NCBI GenBank assembly: GCA_964017155.1
Contig: OZ024864.1
Coordinates: 31,455,184 to 31,519,183, forward strand
Direction of reading: 5' to 3'
From: Oasisia sp. SBJ-2009
Lineage: Eukaryota > Annelida > Polychaeta > Sabellida > Siboglinidae
Length of the DNA: 64,000 nt
Below are positions 63,815 through 64,000 of the stretch, one piece after another (the first letter of the stretch is position 1; the number at the start of each line of letters is the position of its first letter). Made by a program: the position numbers and the translations under genes. The notes below the pieces were generated by a model. The model made no database searches. It was given only the letters and a program-made list of their open reading frames with translations, and was not told where the DNA came from.

Positions 63815-64000
63815 GGAGGTATAGAATGCCAACTGTAAAAACCCAACGAGCCCTTAAGATCTTCATTCCATCCTCCATCAAGTATCTGAATCAGCCACCA
63901 AAAATATTATCGACCTATCACAATCTCTACCGCTGCCAATGCAATGTTGTTTTATCATCTTTATAAACTAATTAATTTATCTTATTATAATATTGTCATG
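63815..64000 (+). mobile_element. LINE 3' fragment (C-terminal RT tail), second copy
   Basis: Encodes RYRMPTVKTQRALKIFIPSS then IKYLNQP, the same sequence as minus-strand 43610-43380, and continues past the coding part with shared AATCTCTACCGCTGCCAATG. It is cut by the window edge and directly abuts the 39-bp array. Confidence 0.7.

Overview
This window is nuclear DNA from an animal, most likely an invertebrate. It is AT-rich, with multi-kilobase introns, GT-AG splice junctions, long CA/GT and AT microsatellites, many minisatellites, and dense remnants of non-LTR retrotransposons, SINEs and terminal-inverted-repeat (TIR) DNA transposons. Nothing in it looks prokaryotic. Repeat style and gene content fit a marine bilaterian such as a lancelet or mollusc, but the species cannot be fixed from the sequence alone.

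Two protein-coding genes are supported, both only partly inside the window and arranged head to head. (1) On the minus strand, four spliced exons (5578-5452, 3542-3457, 2792-2676, 1684-1451) give 188 codons of a DUF4062-type N-terminus as found in NACHT/WD-repeat (NWD1/NWD2-like) proteins. The gene continues off the left edge. (2) On the plus strand, nine exons (10616-10681, 23441-23482, 57859-57959, 58288-58375, 58854-58917, 60558-60589, 61342-61413, 61881-61933, 62583-62646) give 194 in-frame codons of type I inositol-polyphosphate 5-phosphatase (INPP5A). The gene continues off the right edge. All splice phases agree in both models.

Layout. 1-5.6 kb: NWD-like exons in repeat-filled introns, with an AT palindrome and a C-rich minisatellite. 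5.6-10.6 kb: the divergent intergenic region, holding a broken RTE-type LINE (about 6.74-9.35 kb). 10.7-23.4 kb: INPP5A intron 1, with a piggyBac-like MITE, a 561-bp hAT-like MITE with a perfect 8-bp target-site duplication (TSD), and a 2.17-kb TIR element with a perfect 8-bp TSD. 23.5-57.9 kb: intron 2 (about 34 kb), full of microsatellites, several 16-, 45-, 50- and 21-bp tandem arrays, SINE copies, a CR1/Jockey-type LINE tail and a family of about 280-bp hAT-like MITEs. 57.9-64 kb: closely spaced INPP5A exons 3-9, then a 29-copy 39-bp minisatellite and a LINE 3' fragment at the right edge.

The most notable points are a 57-bp duplication spanning the intron 4/exon 5 junction of INPP5A, which creates two identical acceptors exactly 19 codons apart in an open frame, and the repeated placement of tandem arrays within tens of bases of INPP5A splice sites (exon 2 acceptor, exon 3 donor, exon 9 donor). 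I found no convincing new multi-gene system. The long open frames inside tandem repeats are best read as repeat artefacts.
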